DNA of 64,000 nucleotides from UBA1258 sp963643225 (GCA_963643225.1 CAVIIX010000010.1:34640-98639), one strand, 5' to 3'; counted from the first letter of the stretch, positions 7,856 to 16,949 are shown. A program made the numbers and translations. Notes: generated from the letters alone by a model not told the origin.

Positions 7856-8536
7856 ATGGATAAGAAATTAACAAATAAGCAGAAGGAAAAGCTTGAAAAG
7901 GAAATTTTAAGAACTGAAGGCTTAAAGGAATTTGAGCGTCAGTACGAATATTTAGGCTATGTATGCGGTATAGATGAGGTGGGAAGAGGTCCTTTGGCAG
8001 GTCCTGTTGTGGCAGGTGCCGTTATTCTTCCTAAAGATTCTAAAATATTATATTTAAACGATTCTAAAAAACTTTCAGAAAAAAAACGTGAAGAGCTTTA
8101 TGCTGTAATAATGGAACAGGCCGTAAGCGTAGGCCTTGGTTTTAGAAGCCCTGAAAGAATCGATGAAATCAATATTTTAAATGCCACATATGAAGCCATG
8201 CAGGATGCAGTACATAATTTATCCGTTGTGCCAAATGTTTTATTAAACGATGCAGTTACAATTCCCGGGCTTACAATGAAGCAGGTGCCCATTATAAAGG
8301 GCGATGCTAAATCCGTATCCATTGCTGCTGCAAGCATTATTGCAAAGGTGACGCGGGACCGCATAATGGTTAAATATGATGAAATCTACCCTGAATATAA
8401 TTTTAAATCAAACAAGGGTTATGGCACGGCAGAGCACATACAAGCCTTAAAGCAATACGGAAAAACACCGATACACAGAAATTCATTTATAAAAGCTCAA
8501 GAAAACCAACTGCCTTTAGGCAGTGGGTGCTCTTGA
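7856..8536 (+). CDS. rnhB: Ribonuclease HII, C-terminal tail encoded by a repeat
   Basis: Removes RNA from RNA-DNA hybrids and misincorporated ribonucleotides. 226 aa. Catalytic region GIDEVGRGPLAGPV (Asp40, Glu41), LNDSKKLS, and KGDAKSVSIAAASIIAKVTRD are all present. The normal family end (HRNSF) is followed by about 15 residues (IKAQENQLPLGSGCS) encoded by dispersed repeat R1, copy A, in which the stop codon also lies. The catalytic core is complete, so the enzyme should work. An N-terminal lysine-rich helix precedes the core. Confidence 0.95.
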   Translation: MDKKLTNKQKEKLEKEILRTEGLKEFERQYEYLGYVCGIDEVGRGPLAGPVVAGAVILPKDSKILYLNDSKKLSEKKREELYAVIMEQAVSVGLGFRSPERIDEINILNATYEAMQDAVHNLSVVPNVLLNDAVTIPGLTMKQVPIIKGDAKSVSIAAASIIAKVTRDRIMVKYDEIYPEYNFKSNKGYGTAEHIQALKQYGKTPIHRNSFIKAQENQLPLGSGCS

Positions 8537-8630
8537 ACGAGATGCTGGGTTACAAGCCCAGTACCTCGTAAGGCACGTAGTGCCGCTTTTAGTAGAGCCG
8601 TAGCGAAGCGAATTGCGAATATCATTGACA
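8481..8630 (+). repeat. R1 dispersed structured repeat, copy A
   Basis: About 150 bp, nearly identical to copies at 49081-49225 (+) and 61197-61345 (-). Layout: outer stem TAAAAGC (8490-8496) with GCTTTTA (8585-8591), enclosing hairpin 1 (ACTGCC TTTA GGCAGT), hairpin 2 (GATGCTGGG ... CCCAGTACC, one mismatch) and hairpin 3 (GGCACGTAGTGCC), then a tail ending GCGAATATCATTGACA. It begins inside rnhB and ends 26 nt before the next gene. Confidence 0.88.
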
Positions 8631-8656
8631 AAAAATATATCTTAAAGGGGTCTATG

Positions 8657-10303
8657 ATGGCGGGCTTTTCTTTATCGTTTTTGACTGATAATATCAGCAG
8701 GACTGATAATGTAAATGCAATAAACAACACTCAGGAAGCAAATACACAGGCGCTTCTTGAGCTTTTAGACGGCCTTTCTAATCATGACACAATTATAGCT
8801 ACTATTATTTCCCAGACAGAAGAAGCGATTACACTAAGAGCCGAAGGCAATGTGCTTATCAATGCTGCAAAGGACAACACCACAGGCCTTAAAAACGGCG
8901 ACAAAATATTATTTGAAGTCAATAAATCTTTAAATTCAAATGTAACCTTAAGACCTTTAAATCTAAATACAAATACTCAGAATACGGCAGTTTCTGCCCT
9001 TAAATCGGCAGGCTTACCTGTCAATCAAAAATCCGTTGAGCTTACTATCCGGAATATGGAATACGGAAACCCGGTAGATAAAAATGCTCTGACTTTGTCC
9101 TATAAGGATTTGCTTGAATTTCCCAAAGTCCCTGTTAAATACATAGTTGACCTGCAAAAAATGGGTATTGAGGTTAATTTTTCCAATTTAACCCAGTATG
9201 AAAATTATTTAAACACTGAAAATCTTATTTCAGAAAGCTTAAAGGAAATCGTTAATGCTTTTTTTGAGGATTTTTCCGAAGGCTTTTTTAGTACTGATTC
9301 TTTTGCAAAAGAAAATGCTTTTGACTCGTTAATTAATTTAGTTAGGGAATTTGGAGAAACTTCAGATAATGCCTTAATAAATAAAAACATAAATTTATTA
9401 AAGACTGCAATATCAGATAAAGCTGATAGTGAAGCCGTTAATATAAATAAAAAGCCTTTTTCCTTTGATTTAGGAACTGATGCTTTCAAGGCCCTTGAAA
9501 AAGAACTTAATTTAAAACCCGGATTTTTTGAAAATCCGGTTGAAAATTTTGATAATCCAAATTCAGAAAATCTGAATTTAGAAAATCTGAATTCTAAAAA
9601 TCTTAATTTGGAAAATCCAAATTTAAAAAAAGCTGTTTCTTTTGACAAAGAATACATAAATACACTTGTTAAAAACATTTTAAAGGAAGGAATTTTAAGA
9701 AGCTTTAGCCTTGAATTAAATGAAAAGACCTTAAAAGATAAAAGCAATTTAAAATCTGAAGTTGAGGATTTATATAATAAGCTTTTTGACAATACTGACA
9801 GATTAATAAATATAGTTAAGAAAAACGTTAATTCTGAAAAATCAGTGGCATTAAATCATCGGGTGCAAAGCTTAAGTCAGAACCTTGACTTTATGAAGGC
9901 CTTAAATAATTTTGTGTCTTATGTGCAGATTCCTTTTAAAAACGGAGACTCTGAAAACACAGGAGAATTATACGTTTATAAAAACAAAAAAAATATAACC
10001 CTAAAGGATTCTGAAATAAGCGCCTTTATTCATCTTGATTTAAAAAATTTAGGGCCTACGGATGTGTATGTCAAATTAAACGACAATCGTGTCACTACGA
10101 ACTTTACTTTGGCAGATGAAGCCTGTATAGATTTAGTGCAGTCAAATATCGGCTTTTTAACAAAGCGTCTTAGGGATAAAGGCTATAGCGTCGAAACCGA
10201 ATTTAAAATTAAGGACAGCGATTTGTCCTCGATAGAAAAGATGCTAAAGGACAACACGGTAAAAGTAAACGTATCAAAGACATCCTTTGATGCAAGGATT
10301 TAA
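8657..10303 (+). CDS. FliK-like (YlqG-type) hypothetical protein
   Basis: About 548 aa; function not established. Its place after rnhB and before a FlhB-C-domain gene matches B. subtilis ylqG-ylqH, and the C-terminal ~90 residues (from about ELYVYKNKKN through SAFIHLDLKNLGPTDVYVKL) resemble the hook-length-control C domain of FliK, which acts with FlhB as an export switch. The middle is asparagine/leucine/lysine-rich and contains a short tandem repeat at 9541-9630. No membrane segment or signal peptide is seen. ATG 8657 fits the ribosome site AAAGGGG better than ATG 8654. No flagellar genes are nearby. Confidence 0.65.
   Translation: MAGFSLSFLTDNISRTDNVNAINNTQEANTQALLELLDGLSNHDTIIATIISQTEEAITLRAEGNVLINAAKDNTTGLKNGDKILFEVNKSLNSNVTLRPLNLNTNTQNTAVSALKSAGLPVNQKSVELTIRNMEYGNPVDKNALTLSYKDLLEFPKVPVKYIVDLQKMGIEVNFSNLTQYENYLNTENLISESLKEIVNAFFEDFSEGFFSTDSFAKENAFDSLINLVREFGETSDNALINKNINLLKTAISDKADSEAVNINKKPFSFDLGTDAFKALEKELNLKPGFFENPVENFDNPNSENLNLENLNSKNLNLENPNLKKAVSFDKEYINTLVKNILKEGILRSFSLELNEKTLKDKSNLKSEVEDLYNKLFDNTDRLINIVKKNVNSEKSVALNHRVQSLSQNLDFMKALNNFVSYVQIPFKNGDSENTGELYVYKNKKNITLKDSEISAFIHLDLKNLGPTDVYVKLNDNRVTTNFTLADEACIDLVQSNIGFLTKRLRDKGYSVETEFKIKDSDLSSIEKMLKDNTVKVNVSKTSFDARI
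9541..9630 (+). repeat. In-frame short tandem repeat in the FliK-like gene
   Basis: Imperfect 15-bp units encoding five-residue blocks such as NLNLE, NLNSK, NLNLE, NPNLK, five or six copies in a row. The number of units could vary by slippage without shifting frame. Confidence 0.7.
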
Positions 10304-10305
10304 TT

Positions 10306-10587
10306 ATGGATAAAGAGAAAACAAGAAAACAGGCCATTGCGCTTGAATATGAGCCAGAGGAAATAGCCCCTAAGGTAATAGCTTCAGGTAAAGGGCATTT
10401 AGCAGAAAAGATTATTGAAGAAGCATCAAAAGAAAATATTCCGATACATGAAGATGCAGAGCTTGCAAAGACCTTATCAAAGCTTGAAATAGGAGATGCA
10501 ATTCCACCTGAGCTTTATGAGATTGTAGCTGAAATTTTAGTATTTGTGGATGCTATGGATAAAATAAAAGAGAAGATGGGCACTTAA
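10306..10587 (+). CDS. FlhB C-terminal-domain homologue (YlqH type)
   Basis: 93 aa, homologous to the cytoplasmic C domain of the flagellar export switch FlhB: AIALEYEPEEIAPKVIASGK, then NIPIHEDAELAKTL and IGDAIPPELYEIVAEILVFV. The sequence begins just after the point where FlhB is cleaved at NPTH; no NPTH or membrane part is present, so it is a stand-alone domain. The 3' neighbour yraN starts within its stop (TAATG). Paired with the FliK-like gene upstream, which suggests a retained FliK/FlhB-C interaction outside the flagellum. Function unknown. Confidence 0.82.
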   Translation: MDKEKTRKQAIALEYEPEEIAPKVIASGKGHLAEKIIEEASKENIPIHEDAELAKTLSKLEIGDAIPPELYEIVAEILVFVDAMDKIKEKMGT

Positions 10588-10931
10588 TGGATAAACGAAA
10601 ATTAGGCGGCGACAAAGAGGATATTGCTGAATGTTTTTTGAACCAAAACGGTGTGAAGGTGCTTTTCAGAAATTATTATACAAAGCACGGAGAAATAGAT
10701 ATTATTGGCATGGACCAAGAATATCTGGTATTTTTTGAGGTTAAATACCGTAGGAACAATTTATACGGAAATCCCTTAGAGGCTGTCGGTAAAAATAAAA
10801 TCAAAAATATAATAAAGGCTTCAAGGATATTTTTGTATCTTGAACATTACCCTGAAAACACACTGATACGATTTGACTGTATCGGGATTTTAAATAATCA
10901 GGTTGAATGGGTTAAAAATGCTTTCCCTTAA
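10587..10931 (+). CDS. yraN: YraN family protein (UPF0102)
   Basis: 114 aa. Endonuclease-fold signature: a conserved early Ala-Glu (DIAECFL), GEIDIIGMDQEYLVFFEVKYR carrying the Asp and Glu-x-Lys expected of the restriction-like fold, and KIKNIIKASRIFL. Biochemical role is uncertain in the family. Usual location is next to rnhB in Firmicutes, as here. Overlaps the preceding stop by 1 nt. Confidence 0.9.
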   Translation: MDKRKLGGDKEDIAECFLNQNGVKVLFRNYYTKHGEIDIIGMDQEYLVFFEVKYRRNNLYGNPLEAVGKNKIKNIIKASRIFLYLEHYPENTLIRFDCIGILNNQVEWVKNAFP

Positions 10932-11005
10932 TTAAAGAATCTTTAATAATTTAAAAGGGAGGCTTTAATAAATAGTTGGTAATCTGATTATTGGAGGACT
11001 TGATT

Positions 11006-11698
11006 ATGGCTAATATTTTAGTATGTGATGATGACAGAGAAATAGTTGACGCAATAGAAATTTATTTGCTTCAGGAAGGCTTTAATGTATTTAAGGCTTA
11101 TGATGGTATCGAAGCTATTGAAGCTTTAAAGAAAAACGATATCCAGCTTCTTATTATTGACGTTATGATGCCACGTCTTGATGGTATTCATGCAGTTTTA
11201 AAAATTAGAGAGACTTCCAGCATCCCGATTATTATCTTATCTGCCAAGACTGAAGATCCTGACAAGATTTTAGGCTTAAATGTAGGTGCAGACGATTATC
11301 TTCCCAAGCCCTTTAATCCCTTGGAGCTTGTTGCAAGAGTAAAATCCCAGCTAAGAAGATATACAAAGCTTGGTAATATTCCGGCAGAATCCAAGGCGAT
11401 TTTTTCTGTAGGCGGTCTTGTTATGAATGATGATACAAAGGAAGTTACGGTTGACGATGAGCCTGTTAAGCTTACTCCCATTGAATATAATATTTTACTT
11501 TTGCTTGTTAAAAATCAGGGAAGAGTATTTTCAATCGATCAGATTTATGAAAAAATCTGGAACGAGCAGGCAATCGGTGCCGACAATACCGTTGCGGTAC
11601 ATATAAGACATATAAGAGAAAAAATAGAGATTAATCCTCGTGAACCCCGTTATTTAAAGGTGGTATGGGGTGTAGGCTATAAAGTCGACAAAATGTAA
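11006..11698 (+). CDS. OmpR/VanR-type response regulator
   Basis: 230 aa. Receiver domain with acidic CDDD start, phospho-acceptor Asp52 (LLIIDVMMP), and Lys101 (DDYLPKPF). The C-terminal winged helix (from about residue 130) ends with RYLKVVWGVGYKVDKM, the classical OmpR-family end. ATG 11006 is used because TTGGAGGA lies at 10991-10998; an in-frame TTG at 10991 overlaps that site. Eleven nt separate its stop from the cognate kinase gene. Target genes unknown. Confidence 0.94.
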   Translation: MANILVCDDDREIVDAIEIYLLQEGFNVFKAYDGIEAIEALKKNDIQLLIIDVMMPRLDGIHAVLKIRETSSIPIIILSAKTEDPDKILGLNVGADDYLPKPFNPLELVARVKSQLRRYTKLGNIPAESKAIFSVGGLVMNDDTKEVTVDDEPVKLTPIEYNILLLLVKNQGRVFSIDQIYEKIWNEQAIGADNTVAVHIRHIREKIEINPREPRYLKVVWGVGYKVDKM

Positions 11699-11708
11699 CG
11701 GAGACTAA

Positions 11709-14234
11709 ATGACTAATACCAGTAAAAGGTTAGCTAAAAAGCATACTTTAACTAAAGAAGAGAAACCTAAAAAAATTAATTACAATTCAAAGAAGTATAT
11801 ACTAACAGGCTTACAGGCTTTGCTTGGAGCCTTAATCGGTGTATGCTTTTTTGTTTATCATGCTTCAAGCCAGATTATATACATCGATACTCATGAAGAA
11901 ACCGAAGCTGCGCCTTCCTTTTATGAAATAAGCAAGGACTATTTTGAATCCTTTGTATATACTGAAAACTTAAATTCATCTGTTTCTTCGATTCTAAGAT
12001 ATGTAGCTATAAGCGAACAGCTTGAAGATAAAGGCTCCTATAATGAAAACAAGCTTATTGACGTGGGAAAATATGCTAACCGTCACAACAGTGCCGAATA
12101 TGACGGGCCTACAGTTAAATATTATCTTGATGATTTGATTAAATGGGGGCAGAAGGCGGCAGGAGAAGGCTACAGCTTTACTACCTATGAAATGCTCAAT
12201 GCAAAGAACTATTGCGATTTCTTCGGCATTGATTATATAAGCTATTCCATGAGCGATGCCTTTGTTGATGATGAAGCAATAGTTGCTTCTTTTGAATGCC
12301 TTAAAAATCTTTATTTAACGGCTGATAATAAAAAGCTTGAAGAATGTGTTGACAATCCTGAGGATTACATTGAGCTTGTAAGCTGTGTTAAAAGTGCTGC
12401 AAGCGATCTTTATTCAAATTACGTTGAATACCTTGAATTTAACGAGCAGTTTAGTGAAAAAAACACTAATTTGCGATTTGCCGTTTCTTTATCTACAGAC
12501 GGCATCAGAACGGTTTATACCAACGATTCACACATTTACAGAGGTATAAGCGAAACAAAGCTTGATGAAATTTTTAAAGGGTATGGTGAGTATATTTATT
12601 GCTGTCCCGGCACCTTGAGCTACAATACAAATACACCAGTTTTATATGACACAATCAAGACTCTTGCCCTTGATGTATATTCAAGCTCCTTTTCCGATGA
12701 TACAAAAATCTGGATTTCTCTTGATACCTCGTTCCCTGTAGAGGATGCATATTCCTTAAACAAAAAAGCCGTTGAAAACACTAAGAAGATTATTCCCTTT
12801 ATTGTTTCTTTTGGCGCTGCCGCAATGATTGGCTTTATTGCGATTTTTGTATATGCCATTAATTCAGAGATGAAAAGAAAAAATACCGATATTAATAACG
12901 AGCATATAAGCTCCTTTGACAGGCTTCCGATTGAGATTACGACACTTTTATTTATCCTTTTAATTATTATTTTGTACCTTGTGGAAAGCTATTTAATCAG
13001 AGGGCTTGATACAGGCATATTTGAAAGTGCATATAAAGCCGGTATCCCTGTAGCGGTTATTATATTTATTGATATTTTTGTTGCTCTTTTATTTTTGTAT
13101 TCTTTTATAAGACGTATTATTTACAGAAACATTTTCGAAGGCAGCATTTATTCTCTTATTTCTCCCAGGCTTTCTTTTATCACAAGTGGTATAAAGAAAT
13201 GGGCTGACAGAATTTACGATAACGCAGGCGTTGCAATCCGCACCTGGGTGACCTATATATTGTTTTTATTATTTAATGTTTTCTGGGCTATGGTGCTTTT
13301 CTTTGGCAATAAACCAATTTTAGCTTTTGTTATTTTATTTATTTTTGACGCGGCAACAGGGGTTGCAATATTTAACAGAAACTACGAAAGAAAACGTGTC
13401 ATTGACGGTATCAGACAGATTACGGACGGAGATTATGACTATAAGCTTGACAATATTAAAATGCACGGAGACAACAGAGAGCTTGCAGCCGCCGTTAACG
13501 ACATAGGGCTTGGCTTATCAAAGGCTGTTGAAATTTCCACAAAGGATGAAAAGCTTAAGGCAGACCTTATTACAAATGTATCTCATGATATCAAAACGCC
13601 ATTAACCAGCATTATAAATTACGTGGATTTACTTAAACGCGTTGATATCAAGGATGAGAATGCAAAAAAATACATAAAAATATTAGATGAAAAAACCGAC
13701 AGACTAAAACAGCTTACCTTCGACCTGGTTGAAGCTTCAAAAATATCATCAGGCAACATTTCTATTGATTTAATAAAAATAGACTTTGTGGAATTCATAA
13801 AGCAGGTTATAGGTGAATTTGAAGATAAATTCGAAGAAAAAAGCCTTGAGCTGGTAGTTAATACACCTAAAAATCCGGTGCTTATCATGGCAGACCCAAG
13901 GCACATGTTCAGAGTTGTTGAAAACCTTTTAAATAACGTATGTAAATATGCATTAACAAACACAAGGGTTTATCTGGATCTTGTGGTCAACAAAGAAGAC
14001 GACAAAGAGGAGATGGTTTTAGCAATTAAAAACATCTCAAACCAGCAGCTAAACATTCCTGCAGAAGAGCTTACTGAAAGATTTATAAGAGGAGATGTTT
14101 CCCGCAACACTGAAGGCTCAGGTCTTGGACTCTCTATTGCAAAAAATCTTACAAAAGCCCAAAATGGTGTATTTGAAATATATCTTGACGGTGATTTATT
14201 TAAAGTAACATTAACCTTTGAGTTAGTTAAATAA
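11709..14234 (+). CDS. Membrane sensor histidine kinase, partner of the preceding regulator
   Basis: 841 aa. A short basic N terminus and a first helix (about residues 33-55) are followed by a large extracytoplasmic sensor of about 300 residues and then several helices between about 360 and 560. The kinase part has a HAMP-like stretch (IDGIRQITDGDYDYKL), HisKA NVSHDIKTPLTSIINYV with the phospho-acceptor His, an N-box VVENLLNNVCKYAL and the ATP lid GSGLGLSIAKN. The DIKTPLTS box is typical of VanS-like kinases. The large outer domain has no obvious similarity to a named sensor. Stimulus unknown. Confidence 0.92.
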   Translation: MTNTSKRLAKKHTLTKEEKPKKINYNSKKYILTGLQALLGALIGVCFFVYHASSQIIYIDTHEETEAAPSFYEISKDYFESFVYTENLNSSVSSILRYVAISEQLEDKGSYNENKLIDVGKYANRHNSAEYDGPTVKYYLDDLIKWGQKAAGEGYSFTTYEMLNAKNYCDFFGIDYISYSMSDAFVDDEAIVASFECLKNLYLTADNKKLEECVDNPEDYIELVSCVKSAASDLYSNYVEYLEFNEQFSEKNTNLRFAVSLSTDGIRTVYTNDSHIYRGISETKLDEIFKGYGEYIYCCPGTLSYNTNTPVLYDTIKTLALDVYSSSFSDDTKIWISLDTSFPVEDAYSLNKKAVENTKKIIPFIVSFGAAAMIGFIAIFVYAINSEMKRKNTDINNEHISSFDRLPIEITTLLFILLIIILYLVESYLIRGLDTGIFESAYKAGIPVAVIIFIDIFVALLFLYSFIRRIIYRNIFEGSIYSLISPRLSFITSGIKKWADRIYDNAGVAIRTWVTYILFLLFNVFWAMVLFFGNKPILAFVILFIFDAATGVAIFNRNYERKRVIDGIRQITDGDYDYKLDNIKMHGDNRELAAAVNDIGLGLSKAVEISTKDEKLKADLITNVSHDIKTPLTSIINYVDLLKRVDIKDENAKKYIKILDEKTDRLKQLTFDLVEASKISSGNISIDLIKIDFVEFIKQVIGEFEDKFEEKSLELVVNTPKNPVLIMADPRHMFRVVENLLNNVCKYALTNTRVYLDLVVNKEDDKEEMVLAIKNISNQQLNIPAEELTERFIRGDVSRNTEGSGLGLSIAKNLTKAQNGVFEIYLDGDLFKVTLTFELVK

Positions 14235-14272
14235 ATAATAATAGATTTGAATATTTTGGGCGTTAATGCGAT

Positions 14273-15472
14273 TTATTGTATTGAATCCAGGCTAAACTTC
14301 TGGCGTTCGTTGTATTTGCCGATGACCTCACGAATCTTTTCAGTGGGTGTGACAACATTTGCAATGGAAATATCGTGATTCATGAAGTCGATAATCTGTG
14401 CAATGAATTTGCTTACGTCTGCCTCCAGATAATAGGGCTTTGTTTTAATCTCTGGATGGGTGTAGATAAGGTTGGTAGTGATAATCTTATCAAAGACACA
14501 CTGTTCAAAGGCTTTGTCAAAAGCGTCAAGACCGTTTGTAAACTGACCGAAGGTAGCTAAAATAAAGATTCGTTTTGCGTTTTTTGATTTTAGCTGTCTG
14601 GCGGTATCAAGCATACTTTCGCCGGAGGAAATAATGTCGTCTACGATTATAACGTCCTTACCGTCAATATCATCACCTAAAAATTCGTGAGCAACAATGG
14701 GGTTTTTACCGTTTTCAAGCCTTGTGTAGTCACGGCGTTTGTAGAACATTCCGGCATCTACACCAAGTACGCCTGCAAAATAAACGGCTCTGTCTAAAGC
14801 ACCTTCATCAGGGGAGATGACTACCGTGTGGTCTTTATCGATAATCATGTCTTCCTCACCCTCAAGCATGGTTTTTAAAAACTGGTAATAGGCTGAGAAA
14901 TTATCAAAGCCTCCTAAGGGGGATGCATTCTGAACTCTTGGGTCGTGGGCATCAAAGGTAATAATATTATCAACACCTGTGTTATATAATTCTTCTAAAG
15001 CACAGGCACAGTCTAAGGATTCACGACCTGACTTTTTGTGCTGTCTGCCTTCATAGAGATAGGGCATTATGACGTTTATTCTTTTTGCCTTACCGGTAGC
15101 TGCCTGGATGATACGCTTTAAATCCTGGTAGTGGTCGTCGGGGGACATGTGATTTAAATAACCATTCATTTTGTAGGTGATGGATGAGTTACATACATCT
15201 ACCAATATAAAAAGATCCTTACCTCTTACAGATTCATGGAAGATTCCTTTAGCTTCACCGGTGCCAAATCTTGGACATTCTGCATTGATTAAATAATCTG
15301 GTTCCATGTATCCATGAAACGCAAGATCCTTCTTAAGACCTGTGTTAAGATTTTTTCTAAATTCCACCAGATAACTGTTTACTGAATTACCAAGCTTTTT
15401 GGCAGATTCAAGGGCACATATTTTAAGAGGAGCAACGGGAAGTACGTTTTCCAATACTCTTAAATTGGGCAT
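14273..15472 (-). CDS. prs: Ribose-phosphate pyrophosphokinase, long divergent form
   Basis: Makes PRPP from ribose-5-phosphate and ATP for nucleotide, His and Trp synthesis. 399 aa, longer than the ~315 aa of classical Prs, with an N-terminal extension. Seen are ISPDEGALDRAVYFAG, RRDYTRLENG and the PRPP loop VDDIISSGESMLDTA, which replaces the usual DTGGT-type end. Start chosen at ATG 15472-15470 because AAAGGA lies just upstream on this strand; a further in-frame ATG at 15517 has no such site. Convergent with the kinase gene and divergent from the DUF512 gene. Confidence 0.88.
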   Translation of the reverse strand: MPNLRVLENVLPVAPLKICALESAKKLGNSVNSYLVEFRKNLNTGLKKDLAFHGYMEPDYLINAECPRFGTGEAKGIFHESVRGKDLFILVDVCNSSITYKMNGYLNHMSPDDHYQDLKRIIQAATGKAKRINVIMPYLYEGRQHKKSGRESLDCACALEELYNTGVDNIITFDAHDPRVQNASPLGGFDNFSAYYQFLKTMLEGEEDMIIDKDHTVVISPDEGALDRAVYFAGVLGVDAGMFYKRRDYTRLENGKNPIVAHEFLGDDIDGKDVIIVDDIISSGESMLDTARQLKSKNAKRIFILATFGQFTNGLDAFDKAFEQCVFDKIITTNLIYTHPEIKTKPYYLEADVSKFIAQIIDFMNHDISIANVVTPTEKIREVIGKYNERQKFSLDSIQ

Positions 15473-15526
15473 ATTGGATTCCTTTCTTTTATAAATTTTC
15501 TTTTGCCATATATTCACTTCCTAATA

Positions 15527-15555
15527 AAATTAACCTTTTTGTAGTGACACGTCAA
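15527..15555 (-). promoter_or_regulatory. Promoter for prs
   Basis: On the - strand, TTGACG (15555-15550) and TAATTT (15532-15527) are 17 bp apart, about 55 nt upstream of the chosen prs start. Confidence 0.6.
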
Positions 15556-15599
15556 GGGATTTCGTTTAAAATGACAATGTATGTTTAGAGGTGAACAAA

Positions 15600-16934
15600 A
15601 TGGGAAATAATGAAAGCCATATTATTGTAAATGTTATAAAAAACTCACCTGCCGACCGTGCGGGCATTAAAAAAGGAGATATTTTATTAAGCATAGATCA
15701 AAAGGAAGTTAAGGATATTTTTGACTACCGTTTTATGATTTTAGAAGCTTCTTTAGAAGTTAAAGTAGCAAGAAATGAATTTTATGAAGTGTTTAAAATA
15801 AAAAAAGAGGAAGATGAAGATTTGGGCCTTGAATTTGCCTCAGGGCTTTTGGATTCCTACAGAAGATGTAAAAATAACTGTATTTTCTGTTTTATCGACC
15901 AGATGCCTAAGGGAATGCGTGAGACTTTATATTTTAAGGATGATGATTCAAGGCTTTCGTTTTTACAGGGTAATTACGTGACCCTTACAAATTTATCTGA
16001 TGAGGATGTAGACAGAATTATTAAATATAAGATGGAGCCTGTTAACATTTCCTTCCAGACTACAAATCCTGAATTAAGATGTAAAATGCTTAATAACAGG
16101 TTTGCCGGAGCTGCTCTTAAAATTGCCGATAGATTTAATGAGGCAGGCATCAAAATGAACGGCCAGATTGTGCTGTGTAAGGGTGTTAACGATAAGGATG
16201 AATTAAAACGCTCTATTGAAGATTTAATGAAATATTTGCCTAATCTTGAAAGCGTTTCCGTTGTGCCTGTAGGCTTAACCAAATACAGAGAAGGCTTATA
16301 TCCTCTGGAAGCCTTTAATAAAGAGGATGCAATAGAAGTAATTGATTTAATTGAAGAATATCAGAAGAAGGCTTTTTCTGAATATGGTCTTCATTTTATA
16401 CACGCTTCTGATGAATGGTATATTTTGGCAGGCCGAAAAATGCCCCCTGAAGAAAATTACGACGGCTATTTACAGCTTGAAAACGGCGTCGGTATGATAC
16501 GTTCCTTAGAAAACGAATTTAATGAAGCCTTTGAAGCCTTACGTATTAAGGGTATAAAGAAAAGATTTTTAAGGCATTACGAGGCTACCCTGGCAACCGG
16601 ATTTTTGGCTTATCCCTATATTAAAAAATTTGCGGATAAGGTAATGGCTGAATATCCGAAGGTTAAGCTTGATGTAGTGCCTATAAGGAATGATTTCTTT
16701 GGAGAAAAAATAACTGTTTCGGGTCTTCTTACAGGGCAGGATATTATTAATCAGTTAAAGGAAAGAGGAGTTTGTAAGAACCTTCTTTTGCCGCAAAATG
16801 TCTTAAAGGCAGATGAAGCAATTTTCCTTGATGATGTTAAATTATCAGAGCTTGAAGACACTTTACAAGTTAAAGCAAAAGTTTTAAAATCAGACGGTCG
16901 CAGTATGTTTTTATCAATGCTTGGTAAAAACTAA
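15600..16934 (+). CDS. PDZ/DUF512 radical-SAM-like protein
   Basis: 444 aa. An N-terminal PDZ-like segment (VIKNSPADRAGIKKGDILLS) is followed by an Fe-S motif CKNNCIFC (CX3CX2C of radical-SAM type) and the DUF512 C-terminal domain with LATGFLAYPYI and LTGQDIINQL. This family is regularly encoded beside der in Clostridia, as here; its reaction is unknown. ATG 15600 follows ribosome site AGAGGTG; a GTG at 15591 lies within it. Gene spacing of 15 nt to der suggests one transcript. Confidence 0.88.
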   Translation: MGNNESHIIVNVIKNSPADRAGIKKGDILLSIDQKEVKDIFDYRFMILEASLEVKVARNEFYEVFKIKKEEDEDLGLEFASGLLDSYRRCKNNCIFCFIDQMPKGMRETLYFKDDDSRLSFLQGNYVTLTNLSDEDVDRIIKYKMEPVNISFQTTNPELRCKMLNNRFAGAALKIADRFNEAGIKMNGQIVLCKGVNDKDELKRSIEDLMKYLPNLESVSVVPVGLTKYREGLYPLEAFNKEDAIEVIDLIEEYQKKAFSEYGLHFIHASDEWYILAGRKMPPEENYDGYLQLENGVGMIRSLENEFNEAFEALRIKGIKKRFLRHYEATLATGFLAYPYIKKFADKVMAEYPKVKLDVVPIRNDFFGEKITVSGLLTGQDIINQLKERGVCKNLLLPQNVLKADEAIFLDDVKLSELEDTLQVKAKVLKSDGRSMFLSMLGKN

Positions 16935-16949
16935 TAGGAGATTTATTAA

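Noticed and set aside
8625..8653. TTGACA at the R1 tail as an outward promoter for the FliK-like gene
   Set aside because: No acceptable -10 hexamer lies 16-18 bp downstream in this copy or in the other copies.
8497..8730. Minus-strand open frame resembling another at 49083-49274
   Set aside because: The two share peptide sequence only because both read through repeat R1 in reverse; there is no ribosome site and the frame ends differ. Not a gene family.
9205..9792. 195-codon minus-strand open frame inside the FliK-like gene
   Set aside because: It is the mirror of an AT-rich, Asn/Lys/Leu-rich coding region, with Phe/Ser/Lys-rich composition and no ribosome site.
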